DNA of 64,000 nt from Megaleporinus macrocephalus (taxonomy: Eukaryota; Chordata; Actinopteri; Characiformes; Anostomidae): assembly GCA_021613375.1 (NCBI GenBank), contig CM038720.1, positions 41,043,949-41,107,948 of the forward strand, given 5' to 3'. Below the pieces are notes generated by a model that had not been told where the DNA came from, made no database searches, and was given only the letters and a program-made list of their open reading frames with translations. Below are positions 22,091 through 33,734 of the stretch, in pieces. Made by a program: the position numbers and the translations under genes. Position 1 is the first letter of the stretch, and every line of letters begins with the position of its first letter.

Positions 22091-22555
22091 CCATACTGTA
22101 GTTCATCTGATTCTCTGTATACTTTATTACTCTGTTCTTTAATGATCAGGACCCCAACAGGACCACCACAGAGCAGATACTATTAGGGAGGTGGGTCATT
22201 CTCAGCACTGCAGTGACACTGACTGACGTGGTGGTGTGTTAGTTAGTGTGTGTTGTGCTGGTGTGAGTGGATCAGACACAGCAGTGCTGCTGCTGCTGGA
22301 ATGGTCAGACACCTCAGTGTCACTGCTGGATTGAGAATCGTCCACCAACCAAAGCTATCCAGACAGCAGTGTCCTGTGGGCGGCGTCCTGTGTCCACTGA
22401 TGAAGGACTAGAGAAACACAAACTGTGCAGCAGCAGATGAGCTACTGTCTCTGACTTTACATCTACAAGGTGGACCAGCAAGTAGTAGGAGTGTCTAATA
22501 GAGTGGACAGTGAGTGGACACAGTGTTTAAACACTCCAGCAGCAGCACAGTGTGT
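21735..22555 (+). mobile_element. Fold-back element with 45-bp array
   Basis: A 45-bp array (21735-22090) is followed by GTAGTTCATCTGATTCTCTG, GATCAGGACCCCAACAGGAC, TGAGTGGATCAGACACAGCA, CCACCAACCAAAGCTATCCA, and the inverted GAGCTACTGTCTCTGACTTT and GAGTGGACAGTGAGTGGACA blocks. This is the most complete copy. The left terminal repeat is not evident. Confidence 0.75.
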
Positions 22556-22962
22556 AGATGTGTAGTGGTTTTATTGATATACATGATAAGTGTGGAATCA
22601 CTTCAGTATCAGGTGTGTAAAGTTATTCGTCCAGGTGTCCAGTATTTGTTTCAGATACACTAAAGTGACTAAAGCTCTGTATGACCCGGTGTGTGTCACT
22701 ACAGTACTTTAGTCAGCGTACGTAACGTAATGTTGGTTTGTCCAGTTACTCCCCGTCCCCGGACACGGTGTTGCTGTAAAAGGACATGATTGACCACCCA
22801 ATAAATATGCAAATGAGCTCGGTCATTTGTTTAATTTCAAATCCAGTTTCTGTGAAGCCAAAACAAAAACATGAAAACACCGCACTGCTCTTGGTGGGTT
22901 ATTTCAGCAGTTATTGTGTTGACGTTGTCAGGGTTACAGTCCGAGTGCGGTTATACACCTCG
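22556..22962. other. Unassigned, contains an octamer motif
   Basis: No gene recognised. ATGCAAAT at 22807-22814 is a perfect POU-type octamer but may be chance. Confidence 0.35.
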
Positions 22963-25038
22963 GTAGTACGGTGGTGTAGTGGTTAGTACAGTGGTGTAGT
23001 GGTTAGTACGGTGGTGTAGTAGTTAGTACGGTGGTGTAGTGGTTAGTACAGTGGTGTAGTGGTTAGTACGGTGGTGTAGTGGTTAGTACGGTGGTGTAGT
23101 GGTCAGTATGGTGGTGTAGTGGTTAGTATGGTGGTGTAGTGGTTAGTATGGTGGTGTAGTGGTTAGTACGGTGGTGTAGTGGTCAGTATGGTGGTGTAGT
23201 GGTTAGTATGGTGGTGTAGTGGTTAGTACGGTGGTGTAGTGGTTAGTATGTTGGTGTAGTGGTTAGTACGGTGGTGTAGTGGTTAGTACGGTGGTGTAGT
23301 GGTTAGTACGGTGGTGTAGTGGTCAGTATGGTGGTGTAGTGGTTAGTATGGTGGTGTAGTGGTTAGTATGGTGGTGTAGTGGTTAGTATGGTGGTGTAGT
23401 GGTTAGTACGGTGGTGTAGTGGTCAGTATGGTGGTGTAGTGGTTAGTATGGTGGTGTAGTGGTTAGTACGGTGGTGTAGTGGTTAGTATGGTGGTGTAGT
23501 GGTTAGTATGGTGGTGTAGTGGTTAGTACGGTGGTGTAGTGGTCAGTAAGGTAGTGTAGTGGTTAGTATGGTGGTGTAGTGGTCAGTACGGTGGTGTAGT
23601 GGTTAGTATGGTGGTGTAGTGGTCAGTACGGTGGTGTAGTGGTTAGTACGGTGGTGTAGTGGTTAGTACGGTGGTGTAGTGGTTAGTGCGGTGGTGTAGT
23701 GGTCAGTATGGTGGTGTAGTGGTTAGTACGGTGGTGTAGTGGTTAGTATGGTGGTGTAGTGGTTAGTATGGTGGTGTAGTGGTTAGTACGGTGGTGTAGT
23801 GGTCAGTAAGGTAGTGTAGTGGTTAGTATGGTGGTGTAGTGGTTAGTATGGGGGTGTAGTGGTTAGTATGGTGGTGTAGTGGTTAGTACGGTGGTGTAGT
23901 GGTTAGTACGGTGGTGTAGTAGTTAGTGTGGTGGTGTAGTGGTTAGTACGGTGGTGTTGTGGTCAGTAAGGTAGTGTAGTGGTTAGTATGGTGGTGTAGT
24001 GGTTAGTATGGTGGTGTAGTGGTTAGTACGGTGGTGTAGTAGTTAGTGTGGTGGTGTAATGGTTAGTACGGTGGTGTAGTGGTTAGTATGGTGGTGTAGT
24101 GGTTAGTGTGGTGGTGTAGTGGTTAGTATGGTGGTGTAGTGGTTAGTATGGTGGTGTAGTGGTTAGTATAATGGTGTAGTGGTTAGTATGGTGGTGTAGT
24201 GGTTAGTAAGGTGGTGTAGTGGTCAGTATGGTGGTGTAGTGGTCAGTGTGGTGGTGTAGTGTTCAGTATGGTGGTGTAGTGGTTAGTACGGTGGTGTAGT
24301 GGTTAGTATGGTGGTGTAGTGGTTAGTAAGGTGGTGTAGTGGTCAGTATGGTGGTGTAGTGTTCAGTATGGTGGTGTAGTGGTTAGTACGGTGGTGTAGT
24401 GGTTAGTATGGTGGTGTAGTGGTTAGTAAGGTGGTGTAGTGGTTAGTATGGTGGTGTAGTGGTTAGTAAGGTGGTGTAGTGGTCAGTATGGTGGTGTAGT
24501 GGTCAGTGTGGTGGTGTAGTGTTCAGTATGGTGGTGTAGTGGTTAGTACGGTGGTGTAGTGGTTAGTATGGTGGTGTAGTGGTTAGTACGGTGGTGTAGT
24601 GGTCAGTATGGTGGTGTAGTGGTCAGTATGGTGGTGTAGTGGTCAGTATGGTGGTATAGTGGTTAGTATGGTGGTGTAGTGGTCAGTATGGTGGTGTAGT
24701 GGTTAGTATGGTGGTGTAGTGGTTAGTACGGTGGTGTAGTGGTTAGTACGGTGGTGTAGTGGTTAGTATGGTGGTGTAGTGGTCAGTATGGTGGTGTAGT
24801 GGTTAGTACGGTGGTGTAGTGGTTAGTACGGTGGTGTAGTGGTTAGTACGGTGGTGTAGTGGTTAGTAAGGTGGTGTAGTGGTTAGTACGGTGGTGTAGT
24901 GGTTAGTATGGTGGTGTAGTGGTTAGTATGGTGGTGTAGTGGTTAGTACGGTGGTGTAGTGGTCAGTATGGTGGTGTAGTGGTTAGTACGGTGGTGTAGT
25001 GGTCAGTATGGTGGTGTAGTGGTTAGTACAGTGGTGTA
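22963..25038 (+). repeat. 20-bp minisatellite, array 2, about 104 copies
   Basis: Same unit and orientation as array 1, starting again after GGTAGTAC. It ends about 380 bp upstream of the exon 1 ATG, at the edge of the CpG island. An internal block is duplicated with a 260-bp offset (24241 and 24501). Confidence 0.95.
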
Positions 25039-25345
25039 TGAGGTAGATCCGGTCGGCGTTTTGTTTGAAGTTTTGTTGACTCTTGAACATCAAAGTCTCT
25101 CTTGTTGTTTGTGAAGCCGCTGCAGAGCCGGAACAGTCTCGTGCGCGCGCGCTCGCTGCGCTGCGTTAACGGGAACCGACAGTGACGAAATTTCCCCCTG
25201 ACTTCTTTTGTCAGGTGCATTCGCGCGCAGTGCGTGTGCGATCCGCGCGACGCTCCTCACCTTCAGCGACGGCGCGAGCGGAGGGGCTGTCCTCGCGCGA
25301 CGGAGCCGAGTGCCAGCGAGTGAGCGAGGGGAGCCTCGAGAGGAC

Positions 25346-25369
25346 ATGAGGACAGGGCTCGCGCCGTGA
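25346..25369 (+). promoter_or_regulatory. Upstream open reading frame, 7 codons
   Basis: ATG at 25346 encodes MRTGLAP and stops at 25369, 52 bp before the main ATG. If the 5' UTR begins upstream, it could dampen initiation at the main start. Inferred only. Confidence 0.4.
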
Positions 25370-25421
25370 GCATTCTGAGAGAGGGTACACGAGACCGCGA
25401 GGGACGGAGCGCGCGCGCACC

Positions 25422-25506
25422 ATGAGCTGCGAGAAGTCGCCGCCGCCGCCGCCGGACCTGGCCGTCATGATTCTCCTGTTTCAGCTGAGCGCGATGACCA
25501 CTGAAG
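25422..25506 (+). CDS. First coding exon of an unidentified secreted or membrane protein
   Basis: The ATG at 25422 sits in a favourable context (GCACCATGA) and opens MSCEKSPPPPPDLAVMILLF, followed by QLSAMTTE. Residues 1-12 are polar and Pro-rich; residues 13-25 (LAVMILLFQLSAM) form a hydrophobic core, so this looks like a signal peptide with cleavage near residues 24-28. The exon ends at 25506 with AAG before GTAGAG, a good splice donor, leaving the codon in phase 1. Signal-peptide exons that end in phase 1 are common in Ig-type adhesion proteins and receptors, but I cannot name the gene. The frame stays open to 25949, but that is read-through into intron. No second exon is evident within the next 38 kb, so intron 1 may cover the rest of the window. 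It lies in a CpG island, with a 20-bp minisatellite immediately upstream. Confidence 0.6.
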
Positions 25507-25770
25507 GTAGAGTCCGGCTCCGGGTCCGGTCCGTTTCCGTACACGGTGTTTGTTTCTGTGCGCGTTTAAACTGGACCGAGTCTCGTGACGCGGCTGCTGG
25601 TCCGGGGCTGAATGTGGGCTCGCGGTGGGTTTTAGCTTTACGGTGGGTTTCAGCTTTACAAAGTTGGGCTGCTGGAAAACTTTGGACCCTCAGGACATCG
25701 TGTTCCCGCGTGATGTTGCTAAGTCCTCCAAGTGAACAACGCGCGCGCCTTATCGGCTGTGTGTGGAGGC

Positions 25771-26260
25771 GTGAAAGTTATTGTGTTGCTGGTTTTTCTG
25801 GGTCTGAGCAGAAGCTCCTGTCACACAGCCTGACCCTTCATACACTCCCTGCTGGACAGACAGACAGGTCCACTGCTGGTCCAGAGTTCAGCTCCTCCAA
25901 CACTGAGAACGTTCATCTTCTCTTTCTTTGCTTTTATGAAAGCTGCTAGAACTACTACTACCTTAGTATCATTATTAGAGTATTAGAATTAGTATTAGAA
26001 TTAGTATTAGAATTAGTATTAGAATTAGTATTGGTATAGAATGTACCTGTTTGTTGTTTAGGAAAACAATACCACTGACACAACCTCAGTACTAATACTA
26101 CCTTAATGGGGTAATAATTAGATTAATAGTATTAGTATTATTACAGAATGTCTCTGTTTTATGTTCAGCATTATTATTTTAAGCACTATAGAAATTTAAA
26201 TAGCGTTTACAATGAAGAGTATTAAATATCAACAACAGTTTAACCCTTTATTAGGATTTG
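25771..26260 (+). repeat. Intronic segmental duplication, copy A
   Basis: GTGAAAGTTATTGTGTTGCT starts here and again at 27666, an offset of 1,895 bp. The first 270 bases differ at about one position (CTGCTGG against CTGCAGG). The copy begins in the intron, not in the exon. Confidence 0.85.
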
Positions 26261-27591
26261 CCAGGCTGTCGCAGTGTTGTTTAAGAAAGAACGACTACTG
26301 ATACTACCTTAATACTAATACTAATACTAATACTACTGTTATTAAGGGTTGCTAGGCTGTTGTTAAAAAAAAGGACCACTGCTACCTTAAAAACACAATT
26401 CTTAGATTATTGTTATTGTTAGTAGTATTATTACAGAATGTGGCTGTTCATTAATTCACTTCATTCTTTTAAGCACTGAATGAATGTAAAGAGCTTTTAC
26501 AGTGAATTGTATTTAACATCAACAACAGTTTAACCCTTTATTAGCATTTGTCAGGCTGTCGCAGTGTTGTTTAAGAAAGAATGATTACTGATACTACCTT
26601 AATACTAATACTAATACTAATACTAATACTACTATTGCCAGGCTGTTGTTTAAATAAAAGGACCACTGCTACCTAAAAAACCCAGTTCTTAGATTATTAT
26701 TATTAGTATTATTATTAGAATAGAATATGCCTGTTCATTAATTCACAACTGTGTCTGTTTTATATTCACCATCACTATTTCAAGCACTAAATTAATTTAA
26801 ATATCAACAACAGTTTAACCCTTTATTAGCATTTGTCAGGCTGTCACAGTGTTGTTTAAGAAAGAATGATTACTGATACTACCTTAATACTAATACTAAT
26901 ACTAATACTACTGTTATAAAGGGTTGCCAGGTTGTTGTTTAAGAAAACAATACTACTAATAACACAATAATTAGATTATTAGTATTGCTTGTTTTTAATT
27001 TACCTTCATTATTTTGAGCATGAAATGTAAAGAGCTTTTATAATGAAGTGCATTTAACATTAACAACAGTTTAACCCTTTATTAGGGTTTATTAAACTGT
27101 CACAATATTGTTTAAGTAAGAATTACTACTGATGCTACATCAGTACTAATACTAATACTACCTTAATGGGGTAATAATTAGATTATTAGTATTAGTATTA
27201 TTACAAATGTCTCTGTTTTATATTCACCATTATTATTTTAGGCACTATAGAAATTTAAATAGCGTTTACAATGAAGAGTATTTAATATCAACAACAGTTT
27301 AACCCTTTACTAGGATTTGCCAGGCTGTTGCAGTGTTGTTTAAGAAAGAGCGACTACTGATACAACCTTAATACTAATACTAATACTAATACTAATACTA
27401 ATACTAATACTACTGTTATTAAGGTTTTGCCAGGCTGTTAAAAAAATGGACCACTACTTCCTGAAAAATACAGTTCTTAGATTATTATTAGTAGTATTAG
27501 TATAAAATGTGGCTGTTCATTAATTTCCTTTATTATTTTAAGCACTGAATGAATGTAATTAGCTTTTGCCGTGAAGTGTGATTGTGTTGAG

Positions 27592-27593
<2 letters not shown>

Positions 27594-27638
<45 letters not shown>
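27594..27638. repeat. (TA)n microsatellite
   Basis: TA run immediately before the second copy of the intronic duplication. Confidence 0.9.
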
Positions 27639-27665
27639 TATTATATATATTATAATAGTTTAACT

Positions 27666-28155
27666 GTGAAAGTTATTGTGTTGCTGGTTTTTCTGGGTCT
27701 GAGCAGAAGCTCCTGTCACACAGCCTGACCCTTCATACACTCCCTGCAGGACAGACAGACAGGTCCACTGCTGGTCCAGAGTTCAGCTCCTCCAACACTG
27801 AGAACGTTCATCTTCTCTTTCTTTGCTTTTATGAAAGCTGCTAGAACTACTACTACCTTAGTATCATTATTAGAGTATTAGAATTAGTATTAGAATTAGT
27901 ATTAGAATTAGTATTAGAATTAGTATTGGTATAGAATGTACCTGTTTGTTGTTTTAAAAAACAATACCACGGACACAACCTCAGTACTAATACTACCCTA
28001 ATAATACAATAATTAGATTAATAGTATTAGTATTATAACAGAATGTGCATGTTTTATATTAATCTTTATTATTTTAAGCACTATAGGAATTTAAATAGTG
28101 TTTACAATGAGGAGTATTTAATATCAACAACAGTTTAACCCTTTATTAGGATTTG
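27666..28155 (+). repeat. Intronic segmental duplication, copy B
   Basis: Second copy of 25771-26260. Similarity decreases from left to right, and the offset of 1,895 bp holds at the TAACCC block (26241 and 28136). Confidence 0.85.
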
Positions 28156-29170
28156 TCAGGCTGTTGCAGTGTTGTTTAAGAAAGAACGACTACTGATACT
28201 ACTTTAATACTAATACTAATAATATTATTGTTAAGGGTGTCCAGGCTGTTGTTTAAGAAAACAATACTAATAATAACACAATAACACAACACTTAGATTG
28301 TTAGTATTAGTATTATTACAGAATATGTCTGTTTTTTATTCACCTTTATTATTTTAAGCTCTATAAGAATGTAAATAGCTTTTATAATAAATTGTGATTG
28401 CGTTTAGCTTTTATATGCAATGAAATGCACTTTTAATATCACAGCAACAGTTTAACCCTTTATTACAGCTTCTCAAATTAACACAATGGTGTTTCAGAAA
28501 GAATGACTACTGATACTACCTCAATACCAATACTAATACTACCTCAGTTACTTAATACTTACATTATTAGTGTTAGTATTATTATAGAATTTGTCTGTTT
28601 TATATTCATTACTATTTTAAGCACTGAATGAATGTAAATGGCCTTTGCAGTGAAGTGTGATTGCGTCAAGTTTTATATCACAGCAGTAGTTTAACCCTTT
28701 ATTAGTGTTTATCAAGCTGCCACAATGTTGTTTAAGACAAGAGGACTATTGATACTACCTCAATACTAATACTAATACTACCTCAGTAACACAATTAGAT
28801 TATTAGTATTAGTACTCTTCAATAATGTGCCTGTTTTCAGTATTTTAAGCACTATAACAATGTACATACCTTTATATCACAGTAATAGTTTAACCCTTTA
28901 TTAAGGTTTGCCAGTGTTGTTTAAGAATAAAGGACTGCTGCTGCCTCAATTACATAATAATTGGATTATTAGTGTTAATATTATTAACAACTGTGCCTGT
29001 TTTATATTCACCATCACTATTTCAAGCACTATAAGAATTTAAATAGATTTTGTTGTTTAGGAAACAGTAACTATGAATACTACCTTAATAACACAATACT
29101 TGGATTGTTAGTATTAGTATTATTATATAAAGTGCCTGTTTTATATTCACCTTCATTCTTTTCAATCTAC

Positions 29171-30519
29171 CTTTATTTTCACTCGGTAGTACATTGAGGT
29201 AGACCCTCATTTATAACGTAGCTGAACATTACCATGGTAAAATAAAAAGGGTTTTGAAAACAAATTAAATAAACTTTAACAAGTACTTAAAATGTAAAAG
29301 AAACAATAAGAACAGACAAAATTAAGACAAATCATAAAAGAAAAACAAATTAAATCTGAATAAGAAAATAAACCCAAGAATAAAACAAAAGTTTAATAGT
29401 AAAAAAATAGATAAATATATGGTAGTAAAACTTAAAATAGTAAATGAAATATGAATAAAAAATAAACAAAAAAAATTATTAATAAAAATATAGACAGAAG
29501 AATAGTAAAAGGAAATTAAAAGAATAATAAAAAAGAGTGAATATCAAAATCGTAAAACTGTTTACTAAAATTAAATAAAACACTGGCAGGTCATGCGGAG
29601 GTGGTTAGAAATGAAGAGTTTAGAATGACTCGCTGAGCTGAGCTTTAGTGTTTCCTGCAGTGAGTTCCAGCTCGCTGGTGCTGCTGGAGCTGAAAGCAGA
29701 TTTTCCCAGTTCGGTAACCTGAATGTTACCGAACCTGAACCTGATCCAGTCACTGGAGCGAGTTCCGTAATTTATTCTATTGTCAGTGAACATTGTTGTG
29801 ATATATGATGGCATACGTACAGTGGCCGTGCTGCAGATTCCGGAGGACGTGGGACCATATACGGGGACGCTGGTTATATTAACTATAGTTATCATGGTTT
29901 TATTACAGGCTAAGAAATGAAGTAGGAGATTGTTGCTTGCATAGCGCTAAAGCCAGCCACGTCTAGCCCAAATATATTAATTTAATTAAACAGAGCAAAT
30001 GTGTCAGCGTCTTGCCTCTTCTGAGAAGCACAAAGCTGCTGTTTTCTGGGCTGTTTAGCACAAAAATATTAAGAAAATAAAATAATACGTATTTTTTTGT
30101 TTTGTGCACCTGCAGTTATAGGAAAATGTTATAGTTTCTAGGCTACACAAGTCTGTAGATAAACTGTAGAATTCCTAGGTTATATCACAGGAGCTATATT
30201 TAGAGTGAATTTTTTCTTCTCATTTCTCTGGATGTTGTACATTTTTAAACAATACTGCACTTTATAGATGCTCCCTTGCCGTCTTGCTGCAGCGATGCTG
30301 GCTATATTGATAGAAACTCCTCTAAGAAACTGAAAGATCTGGAACTTTGACGAAGTGTAATGACTGTAGTTTGTTTCCTGGTTTAGCACGACTTAGAAAA
30401 TGTAATTTTAGAGATTTTAAAAGGTTGTTTGTGAGCTGCAGCAGCGGCGAAACACGTGCCGTGTTGTCATTTTATGTGTGTTGGTTCTTCTCGGCCATCG
30501 TACATACAACCAGAACATG
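29171..30519. other. A-rich tract, then unassigned DNA
   Basis: 29220-29580 is very A-rich (AAATAA- and AAACAA-type sequence). From 29580 to 30519 nothing is recognised; minus-strand frames at 29571-29895 lack motifs. Confidence 0.4.
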
Positions 30520-30554
30520 GTGCGTCCGAAATCGCCTACCTGCTTACTACTCAG

Positions 30555-30937
30555 TAGGGCTGTGTATTGGCAAGAACCTGGCGATACAGTACGTATCGTG
30601 ATACAGCGCTCACGATTCAATATATCACGATACACTGCGATACGTTGTGATATTGAAGTGATATATTGTGATCCTACTATTAAAACACACCACTGTATGA
30701 ACAGGTTTATCAATGCTTACAATAGCACTGCACCCTTGTGCTGCTTGTTAATGTTGTAGTGGAGCTGAAAATGGATTACAACACTGCCATCTAGTGGTCA
30801 GAGGTTTAAACACAACACACAATGATTCACTGTCTGCCAGGAATCTGTGTATCGATACTGTGTGTTGGAGAATCGATACAGTATCACTAAACATAACATC
30901 CTGATATTCGATATTTCAACATTTTCTTACACCCCTA
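30555..30937 (+). mobile_element. Non-autonomous hAT element, 383 bp, perfect 8-bp target duplication
   Basis: Starts TAGGGCTGTGTATTGGCAAG and ends CTTACACCCCTA. Both sides carry the identical 8-mer CTACTCAG (30547-30554 and 30938-30945), the target duplication size of the hAT superfamily. The interior has repeated CGATAC motifs and a CTCF-like site at 30784-30797. No open frame for a transposase. A diverged inverted copy lies at 61475-61790. Confidence 0.85.
30784..30797 (-). promoter_or_regulatory. CTCF-consensus-like site
   Basis: Reverse strand CCACTAGATGGCAG matches the core CTCF consensus CCASYAGRKGGCRS at all 14 positions. It lies in a hAT element. Binding is untested. Confidence 0.5.
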
Positions 30938-31715
30938 CTACTCAGTAGTGAAATCAGTAGGCAAGAGCAGCTAGTATGTCTAAATATCTAGTAGGCATTG
31001 AGTAGTAGGCGAATGTTATGTAGGCGAACACAGCACACTGCGCTATTTTATGATTCACCTGGAGCCCGAAAGCAAGAAAAAACGTAAGAAAAAGAGTAAA
31101 ATAAACGGTGAAAAGCTGAACGTTGGCTGTGTGTACGTAGCTACTGCTAGTGAACTGCCGCTACAGGAGTTAGCGCTACTGCTGAGATAAACAATGATTA
31201 CATTCTTCCCGTTTCATCTTCTCTGATCTACAGCTCCACACCATCTGATACATAATCGGATAAAAACACAGATCAGAGTCACTAAAAGTCTAAATCTGTC
31301 AGTAAACGAGCTTTTAAATGAATAGCAGGACTTTTACTGTGGTGGTCTGACGTCTTGCGTCACAGGACGCTGGCAATATGATGGACGTAGTACGTCTAAA
31401 CCTCTCCTACTGAAATTAACTACTAATCTGCTGCTCCAGCAGTACGTACTGACTCTAATCTAGTACCTACTGACTAGTAGGCGATTTTAAAGAAATGTAA
31501 ATAGCTTTAGCAATTAAACTCACTAAGAATCACAGTTTAACCCTTTATTATAGATTTTATTCTTTCTTTCCTGCACCATGCTGTTCCTGGAGGAATGAAT
31601 TCACTACCTCAATAACACCATTAAACATACTAGTATTATTAGTACTATTAAAGAATGTGCCTGTTTTTTCACCTTTATTATTTTGAGCACCGAATAAATG
31701 TAAATAGCGTCCACG

Positions 31716-31931
31716 TAGGGCTGGGCGATATGGGAAAAAAGTCTTATCATGATTATTTTCATATCAGTTGATATCGATATATATAACGATATAAATCAAA
31801 TCAAAGTGAGAAGTTATGATATCAAAATGTAAAATTTTGTTAAATTGTTTTTTATCCTCTGATTTATTTTCTATCATAAGATAGACAACTGTACTATAGA
31901 ACATTATAGAACTGCATTACAAATGAATTTG

Positions 31932-31999
<68 letters not shown>

Positions 32000-32928
32000 G
32001 GCAGTATTAGTATGAACAGTATTCAGACACTGTGTTAATCAGGCTGTTGCTGGTTCTTTAAGTAGGTTCTGAGTAAAGAACCTTTATGTTCACTCATAGC
32101 GGTGAGTCGACTCTCTGTCTGCTCTAATGAGGAGTTGTTGGTTTAGAGATTCTGTTTTCAGTAGAAAATAAAGTTTCCTACTCTGGATTTTTGGTTATAA
32201 AGTTAACTTTGTCTCAGCGTCTCACTCGAACTCCTACAGTTTATATATTTATCTTTATCAATTACTAAATTACGCCGATTAGCATTACGTGCATCGATGC
32301 TTCACAAAGATGGCCGCATCTACTGAAAGCATGGATTTATCCGGAGCGCGAGCTGCAGCTACAAACAATCACTCACGTTCATCTAACGTTGTGAGAGTGT
32401 TTCACACAGAAACACAACAGTGTGGTGCTCTGTCAGCTCTGCACAGTGGAGATGATCACAACAGTACAACTGCTACACACGAGACCTTGAAGATCAAACA
32501 TCCTGTAGAGCTTCATCAACACAGCAGCAGGACAGCACCTGTTTACCTGTTTATCTTATCTTATAGATTATTTATAGATTATTAACACGTGTATCATGTT
32601 TCTTTCAGTAGTAGTTTAACGTTTTCTGTTATTTTCTCTTATTTTATTCTCTCTGCTCGACTGTGACGCCTGCAGTAACCAGATTACTAGCACGTGGGTT
32701 AAGCTGCTGCTACGTCTACACTCTGTACTTCAACCTGAACATGAAATAGCTGGAACTCTAGTTCCGCCACTTGATTGGTTTGAGGCGGTGCTATTCTGAT
32801 TCTCATTGGCTGTTCGTGTTGTCTCTTAAATTATTGACAGAACTTAATTCTATCGACTTTCTATCGACTACGTCTTATAGATCTATCGAGGAAATGTTAT
32901 TTTTTCATAATTTTTTCGTCCAGCCCTA
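31716..32928 (+). mobile_element. hAT-like element, about 1.2 kb, diverged target duplication
   Basis: Starts TAGGGCTGGGCGATATGG and ends CGTCCAGCCCTA, giving inverted ends TAGGGCTGG. The flanking 8-mers CGTCCACG and CTTTCACA agree at 5 positions, consistent with an old target duplication. It splits one unit of the surrounding intronic repeat. It holds a TA microsatellite (31940-31997) and a short open frame from about 32289 (MHRCFTKMAASTESMD) that may be a relic of a transposase first exon. Confidence 0.65.
31940..31997. repeat. (TA)n microsatellite
   Basis: Pure TA run inside the hAT-like element. Confidence 0.95.
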
Positions 32929-33030
32929 CTTTCACAGTGAAATGTGATTGTGTTTAGATTTTAAATCACAGCAGTAGTTTACCCTCTTATTAAGGCTGGT
33001 CGGGGTGTCACAGTGTTGTTGAAGGAGAAG

Positions 33031-33734
33031 AAGAGAAAGAGCTTAGAGTGTGAGATGGTGCCCGTTCTGATTGGCCGATGTGTTGGGATGTCTATTTTCG
33101 ACCTCCTGGCGGCTCTGTGTGGACGGCTCCTGCTCTTGTTAGCACGTCAGGCAGCATTTCGCGCTTCCCTGTGATCTGTGAAGGTGCTCACATCACAATG
33201 AGCTACCAGATCTGAAAACTCTGGGTCTACATAGACAGCAGTTTACATCATAGTATGCGCTCCCAACATGTAGACTGTCCCAATACTTACATACCTTAAA
33301 CATGCTGTTTACTGAGGAACCTTATTTACACCTGATTTTAAGGAAGCAAACGCTTCCTCAGCCGCTAAGACAATCCCATGATGCACTGCAGGCTAATCTA
33401 GGAGCAGTGAAGTGGTTTTAAAATGTGAGTTATTTTGATTCTCTGGAGTTTTAATGTGTTTATGGTCATATAATCACACAAAACAGTATTTAATTATCAA
33501 CTCTGTAACGAGTCCTTCACCATTTACACTTTATACTCCAGACATTAGCATTTATGCTAGCAGATTTTTAAGTCTTGGGCTATTGTTTTGGATGCCGGCC
33601 GGTAGCTTAGCAACCAGCTAAACCACCGGTGGCGTGCTGCAGTGGGCGGGAACAAGCCGTGACGCAGTCTCTCTCTAACTAGAGCGTCTCAGTAATCTGT
33701 TTTATGAGGAGAGATGAGGAGAGAACGCTGCTCC
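33031..33734. other. Unassigned
   Basis: No gene recognised. Some phrases, such as GTCTACATAGACAGCAGTTT near 33221, look like part of a dispersed element. Confidence 0.35.

Larger units (their letters stand above)
25060..25760 (+). promoter_or_regulatory. CpG island promoter region
   Basis: Abrupt shift to GC-rich, CpG-dense DNA with runs such as GTGCGCGCGCGCTCGCTGCG. No TATA box is evident. It surrounds the 5' UTR, first coding exon and start of the intron. The transcription start cannot be fixed from sequence. Confidence 0.75.
25950..29170 (+). repeat. Degenerate tandem repeat of about 200-316 bp
   Basis: Each unit has a TTTAACCCTTTATTAG block, then AATACTAATACTAATACTA, then GTGCCTGTTTTATATTCACC and TTTTAAGCACT. 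TAACCC blocks start at 26241, 26531, 26816, 27072, 27300, 28136, 28452, 28692 and 28891. Spacing shrinks irregularly through deletions. More units appear at about 31490-31710 and 32930-33030, split by inserted elements. Confidence 0.8.
30520..31490. mobile_element. MITE with AAATCGCCTACT ends, interrupted
   Basis: The left end has CGAAATCGCCTACC (about 30528) and the right end has TAGTAGGCGATTTT (about 31476-31489), inverted with respect to each other. It contains GCAGTACGTACTGACTCTAA and other TAGTAGGC-like palindromes. It is interrupted by the hAT element at 30555-30937. Confidence 0.55.

Noticed and set aside
22963..25038. Tandem tRNA genes
   Set aside because: Each unit has only the A-box region; no B-box, anticodon arm or acceptor stem can fit in 20 bp.
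25090..25544. Minus-strand Arg/Ser-rich frames in the CpG island
   Set aside because: GC-rich sequence lacks stops by composition. The plus-strand exon with signal peptide and splice donor is better supported.
25507..25949. Continuation of the exon 1 frame to 175 codons
   Set aside because: After the GTAGAG donor the translation loses any pattern, and the later part is duplicated intron sequence.
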